NCBI GenBank assembly: GCA_017853555.1
Contig: JAFMJH010000003.1
Location: 62,001 to 126,000 of the forward strand
From: Steroidobacteraceae bacterium
GTDB lineage: Bacteria > Pseudomonadota > Gammaproteobacteria > Steroidobacterales > Steroidobacteraceae
Length of the DNA stretch: 64,000 bases
Direction of reading: 5' to 3'
The translations under genes were made by a program, and so were the position numbers. Position 1 is the first letter of the stretch. Each line of letters opens with the position of its first letter. Of the stretch, positions 9,263-18,219 are shown one piece after another. The notes under the pieces were generated by a model. The model was not told where the DNA came from and searched no databases. It saw nothing but the letters and a program-made list of their open reading frames with translations.

Positions 9263-9607
9263 TCAAGCGACCGGCTGCTGCCCGTCGCGTGCGAGGTACA
9301 CGATGGCCTTTTTCAAGGTATCGCGCTCGGAGGTGATGCGATGCAGCTCGCGCCGCAATCGCTGCACTTCGGTGAGCTCGGCGCCGTTGCCGACGAGCGC
9401 CGCGCCGCGACGAGCGCTTTTTTGCTTGCCGGAGGATTTCGCGCCGTTGGCTTTCTCGGCGGCGATGCCGAATTCCTTGATCCAGCGGCTCAGCACGTTC
9501 TGACGTATGCCCACTTCGCGCGCCGCTTGCGAGGCGGAGACGCCGCGCCCGACGATCTGGCGCACGGTTTCGATCTTGTAGTCACGGGTGAAGTTGCGAC
9601 GCGACAT
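9263..9607 (-). mobile_element. IS3-family transposase OrfA (solitary)
   Basis: The 114-residue protein is an IS3-type OrfA: an N-terminal helix-turn-helix (YKIETVRQIVGRGVSASQAAREVGI, then SRWIKEFG) and a C-terminal leucine-zipper-like stretch (EVQRLRRELHRITSERDTLKKAIVYLA). No orfB integrase with a DDE domain follows; the stop is followed only by the hairpin and the desaturase gene. It is therefore an IS remnant, or a retained DNA-binding protein. GGAG lies a few bases before the ATG (AAAGGAGCAAAC). The upstream side carries a short hairpin (9633-9649). No matching terminal inverted repeat is obvious on the other side. Confidence 0.8.
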
Positions 9608-9632
9608 GTTTGCTCCTTTGGGGGGACCCTAG

Positions 9633-9649
9633 CCGAAGCCAGCCTTCGG
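9633..9649. repeat. Short inverted repeat upstream of orfA
   Basis: CCGAAG and CTTCGG form a 6-bp stem around a 5-nt loop, 26 nt upstream of the orfA start. It may be part of an insertion-sequence end. The rest of 9608-9724 shows no gene. Confidence 0.35.
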
Positions 9650-9724
9650 GTAACTCACCTTATTGAGCGCAAGGATGCAGCGTCAACGCGCTAACGCACA
9701 AACCTGTTCCGATTCGGAATCAAC

Positions 9725-12388
9725 TCAGCGCAGCCAACTCGCCTCGGCCTCGGGATCGATAGCCAAGCTCGTTCTCGCCGCGACGACGTCCGCGTGCGGC
9801 AGCGCACCCTCGTCCGCCAGTGCAGCGAGCGCGGCGAGCGCGATATGCGCCCGGTCGACTTCGAAAAACCGACGCAACGCGACGCGGGTGTCGCTGCGAC
9901 CGAAGCCGTCGGTGCCGAGCGCGACGAAGCGCTGACCCGGCAGGTAACTCGCGATCATCTGCGGCACGGCGCGCACGTAGTCGCAAGCGGCGATCACCGG
10001 AGCGTCCCCGGCGAAGCAGCGCTCGAGATGACTCACGCGGCGCGTCTCACCCGAATGCAGTCGGTTCCAGCGCTCGACCTCGCGACCCTCGCGCGCGAGT
10101 TCCGCGAAACTGGTCACGCTCCACACTTCGCTCGCCACGCCGAAGTCGGCGAGCCAATCGGCCGCCGCGATCACTTCACGCAAGATCGCGCCCGCACCGA
10201 GCAGCCGCACCGGCGAAGCTTTGGTGCGCGCCTGCGCGGGCGTGCGCGTGGCGAACCGATAGGCGCCGCGAATCACGTCTTCGCTCGCGCCCGCCGGCAG
10301 ATCGGGCTGCGGGTAATTCTCGTTCATGAGCGTGACGTAATAGAACTCGTCGATGCCCTGCTCGAGCATGCGACGCGCGCCATGGTCGAGGATCACCGCG
10401 AGTTCGCCCGCAAATGCCGGATCGTAGGCACGGCAGTTCGGGATGGTTGCCGCGATCAGCTGGCTGGATCCGTCCTGATGCTGCAGCCCTTCGCCGCCGA
10501 GCGTGGTGCGACCCGACGTCGCGCCGAGCAAAAATCCGCGCGCACGCTGATCGGCCGCCGCCCAGATCAAGTCGCCGACGCGCTGGAAGCCGAACATCGA
10601 GTAGTAGATGTAAAACGGCAACAGCGGCACGCCATGCACGCTGTATGAAGTGGCCGCCGCGACCCATGAAGAGAGTGCACCGGCTTCGGTGATGCCCTCT
10701 TCGAGCAGCTGGCCGTCGCGACTTTCGCGATACGACAGGAGCGAGCCCGCATCTTCAGGCTCATAAAGCTGACCCTCGGGCGCATAGATGCCGATCTGCC
10801 GGAACAGACTCGCCATGCCGAACGTGCGCGCTTCGTCGGCCACGATGGGCACGATACGCGGCCCCAATGTTTTGTCGCGCAGCAAATTGCCGAGCAGCCT
10901 CACGAAGGCCATGGTGGTCGACATTTCTTTGTCTTCGGCGCGCAGCGCAAAGCCCGCGTAGCCGGCGAGCGGCGGTACCGCAAGCGGTGACGCGGATCGC
11001 CGTCGCATCGGCATGGTGCCGCCGAGCGCGGCGCGGCGGGCGCGCAGGTATTCGAGTTCGCGACTGCCCTCGGCCGGTTTGATGAACCGCAGCTCGGCGA
11101 CTTCGTCGTCGCGCAGAGGCAGATCGAAGCGGTCACGGAACTCGAGCAAGGCGTCGACGTCGAGTTTTTTCTCCTGATGCGCCGTCATGCGCGACTCGCC
11201 GGCGCGACCCATGCCGTAGCCTTTTTTGGTCTTGGCGAGAATGACGGTCGGTTGCCCGCGATGCGCGCTCGCCGCCGCAAAGGCGGCATACAGCTTGCGC
11301 AGATCATGACCACCGCGCTTCAGCGCATCGATTTCGGCGAGCGACATATGCGCCACGAGCGCCCGCAGCGCCGGATCGAGCGCGAAGAAATGCTCCTGGT
11401 TGTAGGCGCCATCGTTCGCGCCCAGGGTTTGATACTGGCCGTCGACCGTGTTCGCGAACGCCTTCAACAGCGCGTGCTCGCGATCGCGTGCGAACAGCGG
11501 GTCCCAGTCCGATCCCCACAAAACTTTGATGACGTTCCAGCCCGCGCCTTTGAAGAGTGCTTCGAGCTCCTGGATGATCTGGCCGTTGCCACGCACGGGC
11601 CCGTCGAGACGCTGCAGGTTGCAGTTGATGATGAACGTCAGGTTGTCGAGCTTCTCGCGTGCCGCGAGCGTGAGCGCGCCGATCGACTCCGGCTCGTCCA
11701 TCTCGCCGTCGCCGAAGATGCCCCACACGCGACGTTCGGCGGTGTCGGCGTGGCCGCGGTGCTCGAGATAGCGCAGGAACCGCGCCTGATAAATCGCGTT
11801 GATCGGACCGATGCCCATCGAGCCGGTGGGGAACTGCCAAAAATCCGGCATCAGCCAAGGGTGGGGATACGATGACAGACCCGCTCCGCCCGTCTCCTGT
11901 CGATAGTTCGCCAACTGGGCTTCGCTCAACCGCCCTTCCATGTACGCCCGCGCATACACGCCGGGCGCGGAGTGCGGCTGGAAGAAGACGAGATCGCCAC
12001 CACCGGCTGCATCCGGACCTTTGAAAAAGTGATGGAGGCCGGTCTCGAAAATCTCCGCCGCGGATGCATAGGTCGCCACGTGCCCGCCGAGTTCGCCGTA
12101 GGCTTTGTTGGCGCGCACCACCATCGCCAGTGCGTTCCAGCGCATCAACGCCGTGATGCGTTCTTCGAGTGCGATGTCGCCCGGATGCACCGCCTGTTCG
12201 GCGAGCGGAATGGTGTTGCGGTACGCCGAGTACGGCATGACGTTCGCGACGATGCCGAGTTGCTGCGCTTGTTCCTCGAGCGTGCGCAGCAGGAACCGAC
12301 CGCGCTCGCGACCACCCGCGGCCACGCTCTCGCGCAAGGCGTCCAGCCACTCACGGGTTTCTTCCGGATCGTTGTCGGCAATGCTCAT
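9725..12388 (-). CDS. aceE: Pyruvate dehydrogenase E1 component, homodimeric type
   Basis: The 887-residue protein is full length for the AceE family. It decarboxylates pyruvate with thiamine diphosphate and transfers the acetyl group to lipoyl-E2. Visible features are the N-terminal domain (NVMPYSAYRNTIP), the catalytic block PHPWLMPDFWQFPTGSMG, the thiamine diphosphate motif starting at GDGEMDEPES and ending NCNLQRLDGPVRGN, and the pyrimidine-domain and C-terminal domains. The start ATG at 12388 is preceded by AGAG. aceF and lpd do not follow: an IS3 orfA and a desaturase lie downstream. It is divergent from an Lrp/AsnC-type regulator, a plausible controller. Confidence 0.95.
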   Translation of the reverse strand: MSIADNDPEETREWLDALRESVAAGGRERGRFLLRTLEEQAQQLGIVANVMPYSAYRNTIPLAEQAVHPGDIALEERITALMRWNALAMVVRANKAYGELGGHVATYASAAEIFETGLHHFFKGPDAAGGGDLVFFQPHSAPGVYARAYMEGRLSEAQLANYRQETGGAGLSSYPHPWLMPDFWQFPTGSMGIGPINAIYQARFLRYLEHRGHADTAERRVWGIFGDGEMDEPESIGALTLAAREKLDNLTFIINCNLQRLDGPVRGNGQIIQELEALFKGAGWNVIKVLWGSDWDPLFARDREHALLKAFANTVDGQYQTLGANDGAYNQEHFFALDPALRALVAHMSLAEIDALKRGGHDLRKLYAAFAAASAHRGQPTVILAKTKKGYGMGRAGESRMTAHQEKKLDVDALLEFRDRFDLPLRDDEVAELRFIKPAEGSRELEYLRARRAALGGTMPMRRRSASPLAVPPLAGYAGFALRAEDKEMSTTMAFVRLLGNLLRDKTLGPRIVPIVADEARTFGMASLFRQIGIYAPEGQLYEPEDAGSLLSYRESRDGQLLEEGITEAGALSSWVAAATSYSVHGVPLLPFYIYYSMFGFQRVGDLIWAAADQRARGFLLGATSGRTTLGGEGLQHQDGSSQLIAATIPNCRAYDPAFAGELAVILDHGARRMLEQGIDEFYYVTLMNENYPQPDLPAGASEDVIRGAYRFATRTPAQARTKASPVRLLGAGAILREVIAAADWLADFGVASEVWSVTSFAELAREGREVERWNRLHSGETRRVSHLERCFAGDAPVIAACDYVRAVPQMIASYLPGQRFVALGTDGFGRSDTRVALRRFFEVDRAHIALAALAALADEGALPHADVVAARTSLAIDPEAEASWLR

Positions 12389-12493
12389 CCGGCAACTTTA
12401 GAGAGACGGGCGCGGCAGTAGATGCCAAACAGTGCCGCTATCCGCGGCTCGATCAGCATGTTATGCTTTAAAAAATCAACCAGGCGGAATAAA

Positions 12494-13009
12494 ATGCTGC
12501 CATCGACTCTGGACGCCACCGACCGCAAGATCCTCGCCGAACTGCAGCGCGACGCCAAACTCACCAACGTCGAACTGGCGCAGCGCGTGCATCTGTCGCC
12601 CTCGCCCTGTCTCGCGCGCGTACGCGCACTCGAAGAGTCCGGCGTCATCCAGCGCTACGTGAGTCTGCTCGACCCCCAAAAGTTGCAACTCGGGGTCAAC
12701 GTGTTCATCCAGGTGAGCCTCGAGCGACAAGTCGATCGGGCGCTCGAGACCTTCGAAGATACGGTGCGACGCTTCCCGCAAGTACTCGAGTGCTATCTGA
12801 TGACCGGCGACTCCGACTATCTGCTGCGCGTCGTGGTCTCCGACGTCGAGGCCTTGCAGGCCTTCATTGTCGATGAACTGACCCGCATCCCGGGCATCGC
12901 GAGCATCCGCTCCTCGTTCGCCCTAAAACAAGTCAAATACGAAACCGCGCTGCCCATCGACGCTCCGACGCGCACCCTGCGCCCGGGTCGCACCAAGACC
13001 CGCAGTTGA
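12494..13009 (+). CDS. Lrp/AsnC family transcriptional regulator
   Basis: The 171-residue protein has an N-terminal helix-turn-helix (LDATDRKILAELQRDAKLTNVELAQRVHLSPSPCLARVRALEESGVI, residues 5-50) and a C-terminal RAM effector domain (about 65-145; VLECYLMTGDSDYLLRVVV). The start is the ATG at 12494 with AGGCGGAA upstream; an in-frame ATG at 12422 would add 24 atypical residues. The family senses amino acids and often regulates a divergent neighbour, here aceE. Control of pyruvate dehydrogenase is an inference from position only. Confidence 0.9.
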   Translation: MLPSTLDATDRKILAELQRDAKLTNVELAQRVHLSPSPCLARVRALEESGVIQRYVSLLDPQKLQLGVNVFIQVSLERQVDRALETFEDTVRRFPQVLECYLMTGDSDYLLRVVVSDVEALQAFIVDELTRIPGIASIRSSFALKQVKYETALPIDAPTRTLRPGRTKTRS

Positions 13010-13117
13010 TCGGCGGCCGCCTTGCCATCGCACGCATGCCGCTGCGTGCGACAGCACGCCGAACATCAGTGATTCTCGCGTCACCATGCATCCGGTCGGA
13101 TCATGAGAGGGACGCCC

Positions 13118-13324
13118 ATGCGCGCATTACGCTTGATCGCCGCCGCGCTCACCGTACTACTCGGCGTCGTCGTTGCAGTCTGGGCGCTGCGATTCGAGTT
13201 TGCGCTCGCCGATGGCGATGGCGGGTTCATCAGTCCAGGCGTCGCGCTCGCCGTGATCTTGGGCGGCTCGCCGATCGTCACAGGAATCGCCGCGATTCGT
13301 TCCGTTCGGCGTGACGGCGAGTGA
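13118..13324 (+). CDS. Small two-helix membrane protein, unknown function
   Basis: The reading frame encodes 68 residues with two predicted membrane helices (LIAAALTVLLGVVVAVWAL and VALAVILGGSPIVTGIAAI) joined by an acidic loop and ending in a basic tail. The ATG at 13118 has AGAGGG six bases upstream, better than the ATG at 13103. Similar small unannotated membrane proteins are common in proteobacteria; I do not recognise a family. Confidence 0.55.
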   Translation: MRALRLIAAALTVLLGVVVAVWALRFEFALADGDGGFISPGVALAVILGGSPIVTGIAAIRSVRRDGE

Positions 13325-13364
13325 GACTCTCGCGCGTGATGCACTGATGATGCGCTGATCGGGC

Positions 13365-13370
13365 TACAAT
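13365..13370 (+). promoter_or_regulatory. Candidate -10 element before the nucleosidase gene
   Basis: TACAAT lies 20 nt before the GTG start of the nucleosidase gene and is followed by GGAGG as ribosome site. No good -35 hexamer is found at the expected distance, so this is a weak call. Confidence 0.35.
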
Positions 13371-13390
13371 GCGATCAGGAGGAGTCGAAC

Positions 13391-13954
13391 GTGAGACCCT
13401 TGATCGTGACGGCGCTGCGCGACGAGCTACGTGACTGCGCTATGCCCGATGACTACGCCGTGCTGTTCACGGGCGTCGGCAAGGTCAATGCCGCAATGGC
13501 ACTGACCGAGGCCCTGCTCTCCACACCCGCTTCGATGGTGATCAACTTCGGCACCGCCGGCGCCATCGATGCGAAAACTCGCGGCCTGCACGAGATCGCG
13601 CGGGTCGTACAGCACGACATGCTCGCCGAACCGATCGCACCTCGCGGACGCACGCCGTTCGACGACTGCGTGGGGGTGATCGAATCTGGCTTCGGGACGC
13701 TCACTTGCGCCACGGGCGATCGCTTCGTCACCACCGTCGACCCGTGGCTGCACGAGCATCGCGTCGACGTGGTGGACATGGAACTGTTCGCCATTGCCGC
13801 GGTTTGCCGGCGCTTGCAGATACCGTGGCGCTCGTTCAAATTCGTCTCGGACAGCGCCGATGAAAACGCCGCCGAAGATTGGCAAGGCAACGTCGATCGC
13901 GGCGCGGCGTCTTTTCTCGCACAACTTCAGCGTCTACGCACCGATACCCGATGA
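13391..13954 (+). CDS. Nucleosidase/phosphorylase superfamily protein (MTA/SAH nucleosidase-like)
   Basis: The 187-residue protein starts at GTG behind GGAGGAG. It has the phosphorylase/nucleosidase fold signatures: LIVTALRDEL at the N-terminus, VINFGTAGAI for the base/phosphate loop, and VDVVDMELFAIAAVCR, where the M-E pair corresponds to the ribose-binding Met-Glu of MTA/SAH nucleosidases. A conserved SDSAD-type motif follows, as in that family. At 187 residues it is shorter than typical MTAN (about 230). Cleavage of adenosylhomocysteine or a related nucleoside is likely but unproven. It overlaps the Crp/Fnr gene by 4 nt, suggesting a two-gene operon. Confidence 0.78.
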   Translation: MRPLIVTALRDELRDCAMPDDYAVLFTGVGKVNAAMALTEALLSTPASMVINFGTAGAIDAKTRGLHEIARVVQHDMLAEPIAPRGRTPFDDCVGVIESGFGTLTCATGDRFVTTVDPWLHEHRVDVVDMELFAIAAVCRRLQIPWRSFKFVSDSADENAAEDWQGNVDRGAASFLAQLQRLRTDTR

Positions 13955-14703
13955 CATCCCGCACCAGCACGCATCACGGCAACTACCTGCTCGATCGATT
14001 CATCGAGGCGCAAGGCTCGCTCGGCAGCCCCGACATTCATGGGTTGCAGCTCATGCACGGCAGCGACCCATTCGACGCTCTGCCGAGCCGTGACTTCATC
14101 ATCTTCCCGACCACCGCCGTCGTCGCTGCGCAAACAACGATGCCCGACGGCTGGATATCGGGCGTCAGCGTGATCGGTCGCGACGGGTCGTTCGGCATGG
14201 CGTCGTTCGCGCATCCGGCACCCGTGCGTTATCGATACCGCACCGTGCAACCGGGCGATGCGATCGCGATCCGCTGGGAAGATCTCGAGCCGCTCTATCA
14301 ATCACCCCGCATCGCGCCGATCCTGCTCGATTACCTCAACTACGTCGTGCAGGAATTGTCCGTGCAGGCGTACTGCATCAGTCGGCACGCCGCCGAGGCG
14401 CGCACGGCACGCTGGCTGCTCGCGGTCCGCGCACGCAGTCCCTTGCCCGTGGTGCATGTCACGCACGAGATGCTCGGCGACTGCCTTTCTTTGAAGCGCG
14501 AAGTGGTCGCCGGCGCGCTCACCCGACTGGCGACACTGGGCGCGATCGAACCCCAGCGCGGTCGCATCGCCATCAGCAATCCAAGAGCTCTGCGCGACAG
14601 CTGCTGCACCTGCCACGAAGTGGATCGGCTGTGGGAGATGAAGTGGGATGCGAAGATGTTGGTGGAAAGGGAGGGACTCGAACCCTCGACCCCGGCATTA
14701 TGA
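13951..14703 (+). CDS. Crp/Fnr-family transcriptional regulator, 3' end antisense to tRNA-Met
   Basis: The 250-residue protein has a degenerate cyclic-nucleotide-binding-like N-terminal domain (about 40-140) and a C-terminal winged helix (VVHVTHEMLGDCLSLKREVVAGALTRLATLGAIE, about 168-203). No N-terminal FNR-type cysteine cluster is present. A cysteine-rich CCTCH lies near residues 214-220. The ATG overlaps the stop of the nucleosidase gene (ATGA). The last 14 residues (VEREGLEPSTPAL region) are read from the antisense strand of tRNA-Met, so the native C-terminus was probably elsewhere or was truncated when the tRNA came to lie here. Target genes are unknown. Confidence 0.82.
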   Translation: MTSRTSTHHGNYLLDRFIEAQGSLGSPDIHGLQLMHGSDPFDALPSRDFIIFPTTAVVAAQTTMPDGWISGVSVIGRDGSFGMASFAHPAPVRYRYRTVQPGDAIAIRWEDLEPLYQSPRIAPILLDYLNYVVQELSVQAYCISRHAAEARTARWLLAVRARSPLPVVHVTHEMLGDCLSLKREVVAGALTRLATLGAIEPQRGRIAISNPRALRDSCCTCHEVDRLWEMKWDAKMLVEREGLEPSTPAL

Positions 14704-14736
14704 GTGCCGTGCTCTAACCAGCTGAGCTACCTTTCC
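14660..14736 (-). tRNA. tRNA-Met (CAT)
   Basis: A 77-nt cloverleaf on the minus strand: acceptor GGAAAGG pairing with CCTTTCC, D-loop AGCTCAGCTGGTTAGAGC, anticodon loop CTCATAA, T-loop GGTTCGAGTCC, and an encoded CCA. The anticodon CAT with the AGAGCAC/AATG/GGGGTC pattern resembles elongator tRNA-Met more than the lysidine-modified tRNA-Ile. The 3' half overlaps the end of the Crp/Fnr reading frame on the other strand. Confidence 0.93.
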
Positions 14737-14829
14737 GAGCCGCAATCCGCCGAAGATTCGAGCGGGGGCGCGAGTTTCGCCGCGCCCTATCCAAGTGTCA
14801 AGACGATGCGGTTCGGGCGCCGCAGCGGC

Positions 14830-15840
14830 TCACCGAACGCGCGTGAGCCAGCCGTGGCGATCGGCCGCAGTGCCCTGCTGAATCGCGACGAGCGCGTTGC
14901 GCAGGCGCAGGGTTTCGGGACCGATCTGACCATCGCCGACCGGAATCTCGCGCTCCTCGTGCACCAGCGTACCCACGCCCGACAACACGGCGGCCGTGCC
15001 CGAGAGCGCCGCCTCGCCGTCACGCGCCCAGGCGAGCAACTCGGATACGTCGAACACGCGCTCGTCGGTGCGATAGCCGAGATCGCGCGCGAGCGTCAGC
15101 AAAGAATCGCGCGTGACGCCATGCAGGAATGAACTGTCGAGACTGCGCGTCAACAACTCGCCCGCCCGCAACAACACGAAATTGGAGGCGCCGGTTTCCT
15201 GCACGGAACCGCCGGGGCAAAACAACACCTGATCGACACCGTATTTTTTGCGTGCCGCGAGCGTCGGGCCCATGGCTGCGGCGTAGTTGCCACCGGTTTT
15301 GACCATGCCGAGATGCGGCGCGCAGCGCTGCGCATGCTCTTCGACCAGAATTTTGAGCGGCTTCATGCCGCCGGCGAAGTAATCCCACACGGGGCTCGCG
15401 AGCACGACGAGCATGGCTTCGGTCGACGGTGTCGCGGCCGCGCCGATGTTGGGCGTCGTGCCGAACAACAAAGGACGCAAATAGAGCGCGCCAGGGGCTT
15501 CCGGAACATCGGCACGCACGCGCGCGATGACCTCGAGCACGGCGTCGCGCAACTGACCCGGGTCGGGCTCGGGCAGCACGAGCAGACGCGCGCTGTTCTG
15601 CATGCGCGCGATGTGCGCATCGAGGCGAAAGACATGCACCGATCCGTCGGCGTGCTTGTAGGCCTTGAAGCCTTCGAAACATTCGCTGCCGTAATGCAAC
15701 GCATGCGATGCGGGGTGGATCTCGAGCGGACCGGTGTTGCGGAACTCGGTCGGCCCCCAGGCGCCGTCGCGATAGTGTGCGACCGCCATGGTGCCTGCGA
15801 GCACGCTGCCGAACGGGGCGTTTCTGGGATTCGTGTTCAT
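14830..15840 (-). CDS. ilvE: Branched-chain amino acid aminotransferase
   Basis: The 336-residue fold-type IV PLP enzyme transfers the amino group between glutamate and the 2-oxo acids of Leu, Ile and Val. Visible blocks are ASHALHYGSECFEGFKAY (N-terminal domain), YLRPLLF, and VKTGGNYAAAM, which holds the PLP lysine, then GGSVQETGASNFVLL. The ATG at 15840 matches the family N-terminus; the upstream in-frame ATG at 15879 would overlap the neighbouring gene. A -10-like TATGCT ends 9 nt before the ATG, so this transcript may be leaderless. Confidence 0.92.
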   Translation of the reverse strand: MNTNPRNAPFGSVLAGTMAVAHYRDGAWGPTEFRNTGPLEIHPASHALHYGSECFEGFKAYKHADGSVHVFRLDAHIARMQNSARLLVLPEPDPGQLRDAVLEVIARVRADVPEAPGALYLRPLLFGTTPNIGAAATPSTEAMLVVLASPVWDYFAGGMKPLKILVEEHAQRCAPHLGMVKTGGNYAAAMGPTLAARKKYGVDQVLFCPGGSVQETGASNFVLLRAGELLTRSLDSSFLHGVTRDSLLTLARDLGYRTDERVFDVSELLAWARDGEAALSGTAAVLSGVGTLVHEEREIPVGDGQIGPETLRLRNALVAIQQGTAADRHGWLTRVR

Positions 15841-15859
15841 CGTGGCGATAGCATAACCG

Positions 15860-16429
15860 CTAGGCCATCCGATCGACACCGAGCAGAATCAACGCGCCGA
15901 TGACGATGAAGATCGCTGCGGCAACGCCGTGTACGACCTTCATCGGCAACTTGCGCGCGGCCGCCTCGCCGACCAGCACCGCGGGCACATTGGCGAGCAT
16001 CATGCCGAGCGTCGTGCCCGCCACGACGGCAGCGAGCGGCTCGTATTTGGCTGCGAGCGCGACGGTGGCGATCTGGGTTTTGTCGCCGATCTCCACCACG
16101 AAAAACGCGAACAGCGTGGTCAGGAATACGCCGAAGCGCGGCCCGCTCTCCTCGGTCTCGTCCAGTTTGTCGGGCACGAGTATCCAAAGACCCATGGCGA
16201 CGAACGACGCACCCAAGATCCAGCGCATGAGATCCGGCCCGACCGCCGCCGCGACCCACGCACCGACGGCACCGGCGACCGCATGATTGAGCAGCGTCGC
16301 CACCAATATCCCCAAGATGATGGGTACGGGCTTGCGGTATTTGGCGGCAAGCACCATGGCGAGCAACTGCGTCTTGTCGCCGATCTCGGCGAGCGCCACG
16401 ACGCCGGTGCTGATGAGAAAACCTTCCAC
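15860..16429 (-). CDS. GDT1/TMEM165 (UPF0016) family cation transporter
   Basis: The 189-residue membrane protein contains the two hallmark EIGDKTQ motifs (near residues 15-21 and 113-119), one per inverted half, with six predicted helices. Bacterial and eukaryotic members move Mn2+ or Ca2+ against protons; in proteobacteria several act in manganese export. It starts 19 nt after ychF on the same strand, so co-transcription is possible. No manganese riboswitch can be placed in that short gap. Confidence 0.88.
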   Translation of the reverse strand: MEGFLISTGVVALAEIGDKTQLLAMVLAAKYRKPVPIILGILVATLLNHAVAGAVGAWVAAAVGPDLMRWILGASFVAMGLWILVPDKLDETEESGPRFGVFLTTLFAFFVVEIGDKTQIATVALAAKYEPLAAVVAGTTLGMMLANVPAVLVGEAAARKLPMKVVHGVAAAIFIVIGALILLGVDRMA

Positions 16430-16448
16430 GCGACGAGCTTCCGACCGA

Positions 16449-17540
16449 TCAGACGTTGAATCGGAAATGCATCACGTCGCCCTCGCGCACGATGTACTCC
16501 TTGCCCTCGAGCCGCAACTTGCCGGCCTCTTTCGCACCGTGCTCGCCTTTGAGCGCGACGTAATCGTCGAACGCGATCACCTCGGCACGGATGAACCCGC
16601 GCTCGAAATCAGTGTGGATGACGCCGGCCGCCTGCGGCGCAGTCGCGCCTTTCTTCACCGTCCATGCGCGCACTTCTTTGACGCCCGCGGTGAAATAGGT
16701 TTGCAGGCCGAGCAAGGCGTAACCGGCGCGAATGACCCGATTGAGTCCCGGCTCCGCGAGCCCGAGTTCCGCCAGGAAGTCGGCGCGGTCCGCGTCGTCG
16801 AGTTGCGCGATCTCGGCTTCTATCGCGGCACACACGGCGACCACCTGTGCGCTCTCGCGCGCCGCGAGCGCGGTTACGGCATCGAGCATGGGGTTGTCTT
16901 TGAACCCGTTCTCCTGCACGTTGGCGACGTAGAGCACGGGCTTGTAGGTCATGAGCTGCATGTCGCGCACGATCGGTCGCTCGGTCTCGTCGAAGGCGAG
17001 CGCACGCACGGGCTGGCCTTCGTTCAAAGCGTCGCGCACGCGCCGCACGACGTCGCGCGCCTTGATCGCTTCTTTGTCCTGGGTCTTGGCGGCCTTCTCG
17101 GCGCGCTGCAAAGCCTTCTCGGCCGTTTCCAGATCGGCGAGCGCCAGTTCGGTGTTGATGATCTCGATGTCCGAGAGCGGATCGATGCGACCGGCGACGT
17201 GCACGATGTCGTCGTTGACGAAGCAACGCACGACATGCGCGATCGCGTCGACTTCGCGAATGTTGGCGAGAAACTTGTTGCCCAGGCCTTCACCGGTCGA
17301 GGCGCCTTTGACGATGCCGGCGATGTCCACGAATTCGACCGTGGTCGGCAGAATGCGCTCCGGGTTCACGATGGCCGCGAGTTGTTCGAGTCGCGGGTCG
17401 GGCACGGGCACGATGCCGACGTTGGGGTCGATCGTGCAGAACGGATAATTTTCCGCCGCGATGGTCGAGCGCGTGAGCGCATTGAAGAGCGTCGACTTGC
17501 CGACGTTCGGAAGACCGACGATGCCGCACTTGATACCCAT
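16449..17540 (-). CDS. ychF: Redox-regulated ATPase YchF (OLA1 family)
   Basis: The 363-residue protein is full length. G1 is [14 protein letters not shown] (residues 8-21), G3 is [10 protein letters not shown], and the G4 position reads NVQEN instead of NKxD, which explains the ATP preference of the family. The C-terminal TGS-like domain ends [15 protein letters not shown]. YchF binds ribosomes and is linked to oxidative stress and translation control. Its position after pth is the usual gammaproteobacterial order; the gap to pth is 16 nt. Confidence 0.95.
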   Translation of the reverse strand: MGIKCGIVGLPNVGKSTLFNALTRSTIAAENYPFCTIDPNVGIVPVPDPRLEQLAAIVNPERILPTTVEFVDIAGIVKGASTGEGLGNKFLANIREVDAIAHVVRCFVNDDIVHVAGRIDPLSDIEIINTELALADLETAEKALQRAEKAAKTQDKEAIKARDVVRRVRDALNEGQPVRALAFDETERPIVRDMQLMTYKPVLYVANVQENGFKDNPMLDAVTALAARESAQVVAVCAAIEAEIAQLDDADRADFLAELGLAEPGLNRVIRAGYALLGLQTYFTAGVKEVRAWTVKKGATAPQAAGVIHTDFERGFIRAEVIAFDDYVALKGEHGAKEAGKLRLEGKEYIVREGDVMHFRFNV

Positions 17541-17556
17541 GGTTCTATCCTGTCGT

Positions 17557-18138
17557 TTACGCCTGCGTATGCAGGCGAGTCATGGCCTTCTCGGCCCCTT
17601 GTTCGAGCAATACCGGCATGGCGTCCGCCGCCGCATCCACGGCCGCGCGAATCGCCGCTTCGTCGGACTGCGATGCGCTCTGCAGCACGTAATCGAGCAC
17701 CAGATCTTTGTGACCCGGATGACCGATGCCGATGCGCAACCGCCAGTAGTCGGCACCGATCGCGGCGCTCGTGTCGCGCAGTCCGTTGTGTCCGCCATGC
17801 CCGCCACCGTGCTTGAGGCGCACGACGCCGGCGGGCAGATCGAGCTCATCGTGTGCAACCAGAATCTCGGCGGGCGGGATGCGATAGAAGTTCGCGACCG
17901 AGGCGATCGACGCGCCACTGCGATTCATGAAGGTCGAGGGCTTCAGCAACCAGAGTTCGCCGGCGTCGATGCGCACGCGCGCGAGCTCTCCCTGATGTTT
18001 CGACTCGCCGCGAAACACGCCCCCGTGACGGCGCGCGAGCTCCTCCACGAACCAGAACCCCGCGTTGTGTCGCGTCCGGACGTATTTCGTACCCGGATTG
18101 CCGAGACCCACGATGAGTTTGAGATCGGTACGCGCCAC
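17557..18138 (-). CDS. pth: Peptidyl-tRNA hydrolase
   Basis: Pth frees tRNA from peptidyl-tRNA dropped by ribosomes. The family blocks are [29 protein letters not shown], with the catalytic Asn and His, [21 protein letters not shown], and [13 protein letters not shown] place the start at the GTG at 18138 (193 residues), with GGAAGAG just upstream. A longer frame would begin inside the rplY terminator. It lies between rplY and ychF, the typical gammaproteobacterial arrangement. Confidence 0.93.
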   Translation of the reverse strand: MARTDLKLIVGLGNPGTKYVRTRHNAGFWFVEELARRHGGVFRGESKHQGELARVRIDAGELWLLKPSTFMNRSGASIASVANFYRIPPAEILVAHDELDLPAGVVRLKHGGGHGGHNGLRDTSAAIGADYWRLRIGIGHPGHKDLVLDYVLQSASQSDEAAIRAAVDAAADAMPVLLEQGAEKAMTRLHTQA

Positions 18139-18164
18139 CTGACTCTTCCGTCGAAACACCCCGC

Positions 18165-18195
18165 AAAAAAGGAGGCCGCCCGTCGGGCGGCCTCC
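18165..18195 (-). terminator. Rho-independent terminator after rplY
   Basis: On the minus strand GGAGGCCGCCC-GAC-GGGCGGCCTCC forms a perfect 11-bp stem with a 3-nt loop and is followed by six T residues. It sits 24 nt after the rplY stop and before the pth start. Confidence 0.92.
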
Positions 18196-18219
18196 CGCAG
18201 CAGGCACGAGGCCGAAGAA

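Noticed and set aside
18171-18195. Longer pth start upstream at 18207
   Set aside because: That start would place the pth N-terminus through the rplY terminator hairpin; the GTG at 18138 has a ribosome site and matches family length.
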